From assembly GCF_000720425.1 (NCBI RefSeq), contig NZ_JOAJ01000011.1:1-64000 (forward strand): 64,000 nucleotides of DNA, given 5' to 3'. Positions 60,901 through 64,000 of the stretch are shown here, piece after piece. Source of the stretch: Nocardia rhamnosiphila NBRC 108938 (GTDB lineage: Bacteria; Actinomycetota; Actinomycetes; Mycobacteriales; Mycobacteriaceae). Positions within the stretch are counted from its first letter, which is position 1; each line of letters starts with the position of its first letter. A model generated the notes under the pieces. It worked only from the letters and a program-made list of their open reading frames with translations, was not told the origin of the DNA and ran no database searches. A program made the position numbers and the translations under genes.

Positions 60901-61538
60901 GTAAACGAGTGCCCACCGAGGTGACTGTGGTACCCGTGCAGGAGGCGGCTCCTTTTGGACAACCCTATGTCGAGGTATCAGGCCGCGAACTCGACAGTCT
61001 GCGCGCGACGGTGCTCCGTGATACTGGCTGGGACGGCCTCGATATTTCGAGTCCGGAGGCCGTCAAGGCAGCTGTTGTCATCGGCGCGCACATCATCGAA
61101 AGAGAGAGCCCGATCGAGGAGACTCGTCTTGTTTCCCGGATTCGCGCCGGCCTCGGGTTCGAACGAACCAAATCCAGGATTCAGGCCACTATCAACGCCG
61201 CCCTGGCGGATCTCGTGCGCAGACGCAAAGTTATCAAGAGTGAAGCGACCTACTCCTGGTCCGGTCATGAACTGCTGGAACCACGACAACCGACTCCCCA
61301 GGTCAACCGCGGCGTGAAGGATGTCCCGCCGGTCGAACGTCGGCTCGTCATCTGTCGGACAATCGCGGACAATCCGGGAATCACCTGGGATGAGACCCGG
61401 AAGGCTACGGGAACGTTCTTCGGCTGGTCCCGCCTCGGACCCGAAATCGCGCAGCGTCTGCAGGGCGATCTCGATCACCTCATCGGAACTGGTGAGGTCG
61501 AGAAATCGAACTCAGGAGGACTACGGCTCCATACGTGA
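54915..61538 (+). CDS. DUF4011-superfamily I helicase-REase-DUF3320 giant protein
   Basis: A 2207-aa protein. Residues about 15-70 are DUF4011-like (DPLRNKIEAWSRSLIDLGGR, NRLLHFRETT). Walker A is VLDGPPGTGKSQTITNIIAA (about 320). About 1,200 mainly helical residues are inserted before the DExx box VVIFDEASQVLPQDAV (about 1573). Then come GDALIVAGDQKQLPPTSF, NLESVQGDERDVIILSIG and WRRLNVAITRARRRMEVVAS, the late helicase motifs of the UPF1-like family. Residues about 1880-1965 are a REase (MTES_1575-like): YRIDMAV, GIECDGAMYHSSRVARDRDR, LHRIWGTDW. A DUF3320 domain follows (about 2040-2110: ERESPIEETRLVSRIRAGLG). Such proteins are known single-gene defence candidates. The start ATG 54915 has a weak ribosome site. 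Confidence 0.75.
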   Translation: MKWQAQVTASTGVGARDSDPLRNKIEAWSRSLIDLGGRNRLLHFRETTTTLRIQEPPTQTLLAGLGRGWPFASLADDPDDDESEPRPRPADAGHGILTQKNTQQQLDRALRSLQTKTTQIFNDYGLWVLQLGVGMVVWRDEGATVDSRAPLLLFPVRIVKTEDGRRRLEFRDDEEAKHNPALHVKLEQLELNWSAVRSIEPAPETVESIFEAARRAVAQKPGWKIDSEQVVLGLFTSHKEAMYQDLRDNVDNVAASELIRTIGSTPGSALVSDRFDFEMVPQELIDVAQPPEEAPLVLDADGSQRQAVIAAMEGRSFVLDGPPGTGKSQTITNIIAALLYSGNTVLFVSEKAAALDVVLNRLNSVGLGSFVLALHSHNTTRKAVVHELGRVLTEEPVAPPLSESDIRNAQQAREQLGAYASAMNDIRKPLGLSLHDAIGRTGLLGHAHDGRHLLPATFNIHTLAADTLEDILDLMSTVAAHWDTVTAADFAWSELQAQPIDGLNALRKAVAALRETQSDAARYSRLNCGNGPFEPSSMERLIALLALVPARHAIPPSWLTMPEKQFGSEVTTPVDGFLHRLRGLQQKVDAAVDTVGERWQEMPERLQPHPSSAERELAKLQPVAVDLQPLTARHANKLASAFERIADELDSAYTDLTVVAETLGMPAIARFDHASSLCELAGFAASPNRPLAEWLVPEGSRSAEGAAVHALAEAIVDFTARRDHVVKARELAARTAGPGWSNLPASLLADRPVNEQDLGELSPAGLSLENLEHEEIVTIADRFEVAAHRLDAAHRHGRSLAKLLQISVPDSTAAAEAIVRLVQSSTSTNRALAGWLVPGTLEQVRAAEQAIVAAEQKLREAERAAREWFVPEVVHAADFPDLVGRIESSTGFFAALSKQAREDRKLAGTLSNGGSWQKDLKDKLPAALAWHRAHAAFRDSLESHSALLGRYVAGEQPDLQALAEAIRHAEEIHQVAATALADPNQQSLIAGQLCDGNSPTEKALEHTAALDTALRGWRHDLVWHVLSPFAASLAQQSLVTAAEWLRAHEQPLRRAAHVMETVTRIGGAKHDPRTPPVLEDTRNALAHALQAQQLSSEFEAATEADRRVLRAWYDGLETDIGTVGQGPADHTADADCAKLLRKAVASARARARDESADLRLLGRYGTELDTAALTQALHATRRIERLADEALTAPESRELLVAALADGQRSPADLLRRAGRIQSVLKTWNHHLGQPELRSVSAELRECTFEEAARWHRTHVPCLRDAADYIQDVVRVDGREAEPTLREARAAVESVVGARAARQRFEKNETEDRVLLGDLYAGGETDRDKVVSAMDWARKARRTNRRPLTEEAALELLTIPADPEVAERFRRWHTAAGELQSCFDGERAQQLATAFDKSFQAAGGELARLDADQNGPHLWNGHRDTLRLLAKHDLAELPARLGREGAPAGLFRESIERALLSAWIEHHFSTDQRLEPHFALDRDRLVQRFQDADVQLATVAQSMVIESCNSRRPRGTAGGQAAIIRNEAEKKTRHMPVRRLLDEAAEVVQRIKPCFMMSPLTVSQFLPTDFRFDVVIFDEASQVLPQDAVNSIYRGDALIVAGDQKQLPPTSFFSIAEGSDDEWTEEGTDVFESILDECKASGGFRDLPLRWHYRSRHENLIAFSNHEFYDSGMVTFPGALEHGNDVGVEFFPVDGVYDRGGRRDNPIEAKHIAARVVHHFETRPLQSLGVVALSKNQADAISTAVERAIADRPELRDLVNDDDRLDGFFVKNLESVQGDERDVIILSIGYGPDDTGKLRSQFGPVNKEGGWRRLNVAITRARRRMEVVASFRGGQLPDSANRSVQALKRFLHYAEFGPRTLTIEDADPEALPESPFEEDVLNVLRGWGYRVQPQVGVAGYRIDMAVRHPNLPGMYAIGIECDGAMYHSSRVARDRDRLRQEVLENLGWTLHRIWGTDWYRNRKDAIARLREAVQQACENDPVPVPQTPAATAPPARKRVPTEVTVVPVQEAAPFGQPYVEVSGRELDSLRATVLRDTGWDGLDISSPEAVKAAVVIGAHIIERESPIEETRLVSRIRAGLGFERTKSRIQATINAALADLVRRRKVIKSEATYSWSGHELLEPRQPTPQVNRGVKDVPPVERRLVICRTIADNPGITWDETRKATGTFFGWSRLGPEIAQRLQGDLDHLIGTGEVEKSNSGGLRLHT

Positions 61539-61636
61539 GCGGTTTTTCGGGCGAGGCTGTGGCCGGCAGCGGTTCCGTGGCAGCGTCGAGCACCGAGGTC
61601 GGTGCCCTGGCGGCAGACAGGTGGCGCTCGCGGTGC

Positions 61637-62593
61637 TCATGCCCCCGGTGACCAGAGCTGCGCTGGAACCAGAACTGTCCAGACCTGCCCCGGCGCGAAG
61701 GGGATGGCCGTACCGGTGGGGGTTGTATAGGTGGTGCCTGCCTGCGGGGAGGGCCGGGACCACTCGGCCGGGAATGCTCGACCGTCGCGGAGTACCAGTG
61801 CCCGGCCGCTACCGGTTGTCTGGGCCAGGGGTGAGACGCTGCCCGCCACATCGCTGATGGCCGAGTCGCGCACCTGCACACTCTGCAGCACGACCGTACT
61901 CGCCATGAGCTGTCCGGCATCGGCAGCAGTGTAGGCGGCACCGTCCATGGACACCAACCACCGATGCTGGTCGGGTGACCAGTCGAAACCGATCACCGTG
62001 TCCGGATACCGCACTTCCTGATGCTGCGTGGGCCGGCCACCGGCAGGCACAGGGCCGAAGTGCGGTTGCGACGCCGCCGGCCAGCCACCGCCTGCGGGCA
62101 ATTGATCCGAGCGAACGAACATATTGTGCGGAGCGTCGCGACTGTAGTCACGGTAGTACGCCCCAGGTAGCCGATCGGCCGAGGCGTTCTGCAGCGACGA
62201 GCGATCCACGGCGGCAACCAGCTCAGGTGCGGCACCAGAGGACGCCAACGCCGGATTGCCGAACTGGTCCAACAGCGTCAGATCCGTTTCCCGCGCGCTT
62301 CGGACAGGCCCGATCACCGGGGGTATGTCGGTCGAGAACACAGCGGCCAACCGGCTCAGACCACCCTCGACCGGCTCGACGTAGACCAGATCGGCGGCTC
62401 CGAGCCCTACCGGGGGTCGTGCCTGCGGACTGTTGTCTATCTTCGCGACCAGCACGGGCGCCCCTACCCCGGAGGATGTGTCCGGGCCGGGAGGGGCACG
62501 CTCGGGCCGGGTGCCGCTACTGCACGCGAACACAGCGCACATTCCCAGTGTCGTCAGGAACGCGGCAATCCACACCCACCATCGCTGTTGCAT
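61637..62593 (-). CDS. DUF3048-type lipoprotein (YerB-like)
   Basis: A 318-aa lipoprotein. It starts MQQRWWVWIAAFLTTLGM and has the lipobox-like CAVFACSSG, so lipidation at the Cys of ACS is likely. The body shows VLVAKIDNSPQARPPVGLGA, ADLVYVEPVEGGLSRLAAVF and PPVIGPVRSARETDLTLL, the DUF3048 pattern, ending TPTGTAIPFAPGQVWTVLVP. YerB-like proteins are cell-envelope proteins of unknown function. It is convergent with the helicase gene (about 100 bp between). The upstream 62594-62913 shows only its promoter region and no gene. Confidence 0.8.
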   Translation of the reverse strand: MQQRWWVWIAAFLTTLGMCAVFACSSGTRPERAPPGPDTSSGVGAPVLVAKIDNSPQARPPVGLGAADLVYVEPVEGGLSRLAAVFSTDIPPVIGPVRSARETDLTLLDQFGNPALASSGAAPELVAAVDRSSLQNASADRLPGAYYRDYSRDAPHNMFVRSDQLPAGGGWPAASQPHFGPVPAGGRPTQHQEVRYPDTVIGFDWSPDQHRWLVSMDGAAYTAADAGQLMASTVVLQSVQVRDSAISDVAGSVSPLAQTTGSGRALVLRDGRAFPAEWSRPSPQAGTTYTTPTGTAIPFAPGQVWTVLVPAQLWSPGA

Positions 62594-62913
62594 GGAGTCA
62601 ACCCTTTGACGCACCCGATTCTACGCCGTGACCAGGGCAGGAGTGGTCGAGCCGGCCGCTGGACGAGGCTCATGCCTCCGGCGGACACCCCTGGAAGCAG
62701 CCCGGCAAGAAACACGTCGAACCGAGCCTGTGCGCAAAGGCCCGTGCCCACGCGAAGGGCGTCGTCGGGTGGTGACCGCGTTCGGCGCGACCACCGATAC
62801 GCACCACCCGACCTCGCCTCCAGTTCTTGCGCCCACTGCGACGAATAGTTCCTGTCGCTGCCGTATGGCATTGTGCGGTGGCACGAATGGGGCACGGAAC
62901 GAAGGAGTTCGCG

Positions 62914-63978
62914 ATGACGGGGGCTTATCTGGTCGAGCTGGCGCGAGCGCTGAAGGCGGCGGATACGGGCGGTTGGCGCGAACCGGCGCTGCGGACGGTG
63001 ATCGACGCCCTGGGCTGGCAGTGGCAGGATACCGATGCCGGACCGCTGCTGCTCCGAGGACCCGAGCCGGAGGCGGCCGGCGGAGCGCCCCGGCTGCGCC
63101 CTACGCGCCGCTTCGAGAAGGACTATGCGCATCATGGCGAGGAATACGTGGGGCTGTACGTGCCGGTTGCCGCGCCCGCGAGCGACGCTATGGGGATAGC
63201 ACAGGCCTTCCGGGCAGCCGCTGAATCCCTGACCGAGGAGTTCGGCCCCGCCCCTATCATGGGCGTGTACGGCGACCCCGGACCGTTCTACGATTCCGCG
63301 CCTGTGTGGGGCAGTCCGTTCCTGCGCTGGCGGGAGCGGGAGAACACGCTGGAACTGCACGCCGGCGAGCACGGCCCCGAATTGCTGCTCCAGCCGACGG
63401 GCCCGGTCGAGAACTGGTTCTGGCGGCAGGGGCACGGCGAGCTCAATGCCCTCGGCGGCTTCTTCGGCAGCCGTCGCGACCCCGCCAACGCAGGCCTGAG
63501 TTTTCCGGGCCGCTGGCGCACCGACGACTGGGATCTCTTCACCCGCAGCCTCGGCGACTTCCTCCATACCCTCCCGGCCGAAACCCACGCCCTGGATATC
63601 AACCTGGACCTGGGATTCCATGCTCTGGTACCCGGCACCCGCGGTCCGATCGTGTTCCACCTGGTCTGCGAGGAACGACTGGAGATCGTCTACGACACCG
63701 AAGAACTCGGCGAGTCCATCACCGATCCGCGCTCGTTCGGTTGGATCCCGCACACCACCCGCCCCGCGGCGCTGGACCACTGGCTCGAGTCGCCCTACCA
63801 CTCCGGGGATTTCGGCGTGGGTGAAGTGGACGGCCGTGCACTGGCGAAAATGATGGTCGACACCCTGCGTGACCTGGGCGTCGGCTCGCCGAAAGACCTC
63901 AGCCTGACTGACCACGCCCAGCGCGTCGGCGATTACGACGTCGACTACTACGGCCTCACGCTGCAAGAGAATCCGTAG
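62914..63978 (+). CDS. DUF6301-like hypothetical protein
   Basis: A 354-aa soluble protein. ATG 62914 (MTGAYLVELARALKAADTGG) follows GAAGGAG. The N-terminal segment WREPALRTVIDALGWQWQDT and the later part RFEKDYAHHGEEYVGLYVPV suggest a DUF6301-like family seen in Nocardia. It contains many Trp/Pro/Gly residues (GSPFLRWRERENTLELHAGE). No catalytic motif or transmembrane segment is visible. The family is of unknown function. The gene ends 22 bases before the window edge. Confidence 0.5.
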   Translation: MTGAYLVELARALKAADTGGWREPALRTVIDALGWQWQDTDAGPLLLRGPEPEAAGGAPRLRPTRRFEKDYAHHGEEYVGLYVPVAAPASDAMGIAQAFRAAAESLTEEFGPAPIMGVYGDPGPFYDSAPVWGSPFLRWRERENTLELHAGEHGPELLLQPTGPVENWFWRQGHGELNALGGFFGSRRDPANAGLSFPGRWRTDDWDLFTRSLGDFLHTLPAETHALDINLDLGFHALVPGTRGPIVFHLVCEERLEIVYDTEELGESITDPRSFGWIPHTTRPAALDHWLESPYHSGDFGVGEVDGRALAKMMVDTLRDLGVGSPKDLSLTDHAQRVGDYDVDYYGLTLQENP

Positions 63979-64000
63979 GCGCCCGAAGGAGCCGCGCTCT

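Noticed and set aside
1..64000. CRISPR array
   Set aside because: No run of short direct repeats with regular spacers was seen anywhere.

Overview
The window is high-GC chromosomal DNA from an actinomycete of the Mycobacteriales, most likely Nocardia or a close relative. This rests on an MmpS-like protein (6.4 kb), a DUF732 secreted protein (35 kb), a beheaded 13E12/DUF222 gene behind an actinobacterial SOS box (15.1 kb), a DUF6186-type small membrane protein and many GTG starts with 4-nt stop/start overlaps. No rRNA, tRNA or CRISPR array was found.

0-5.5 kb: small accessory genes (LysE exporter, VOC protein) separated by three direct copies of a ~105-bp intergenic element. They are followed by a cassette (alpha/beta hydrolase, GbsR/MarR regulator, TcmP-type methyltransferase) bracketed by a 76-77 bp inverted repeat, with a truncated ISL3 transposase at one edge and a 40-bp palindrome as probable operator. 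5.5-19.2 kb: a patchwork of small regulator/effector operons (ArsR-DUF2071; ArsR-AHSA1-hydrolase; MgtC; DUF6186 pair; YeiH transporter) mixed with decay: a frameshifted secreted protein, a gutted kinase gene, a TetR remnant, a 13E12 fragment and an integrase relic. A PI3K/PI4K-like atypical kinase with a small upstream partner lies at 16.3-17.6 kb.

19.4-28.9 kb: a catabolic operon on the minus strand, divergent from an AraC regulator: quinone oxidoreductase, TauD/TfdA dioxygenase, beta-keto acid cleavage enzyme (BKACE), MFS transporter, RBBP9-like hydrolase, CoA-transferase A and B, acyl-CoA synthetase. Together they look able to import and oxidise a substrate to a beta-keto acid, cleave it with acetyl-CoA and recycle the acetoacetate. 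The substrate cannot be read from the sequence.

28.9-62 kb: a defence island. (1) Minus-strand operon 34.8-30.2 kb: an N6-adenine methylase with N-terminal HTH and C-terminal specificity-like region, a catalytically degenerate paralogue of it, and a Ser/Thr kinase. (2) A NERD-domain relic (PglW-like), then a plus-strand run of a DrmD-like SNF2 helicase, a DrmMI-like Eco57I methylase and three unrecognised genes (coiled-coil protein, 376-aa protein, 4-TM protein), without the DISARM core drmABC. (3) A NUDIX/XRE pair and small conserved Nocardia-type genes. (4) A DUF4209/HEPN-like protein, a UDG-like protein translationally coupled to a nuclease-EVE protein (type IV restriction candidate), and a 2207-aa DUF4011-helicase-REase-DUF3320 protein. 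The window ends with a DUF3048 lipoprotein and a DUF6301-like protein. The strongest candidates for undescribed biology are the drmD/drmMI cassette with its three unknown partners, the active/dead methylase pair with kinase, and the UDG plus nuclease-EVE pair.
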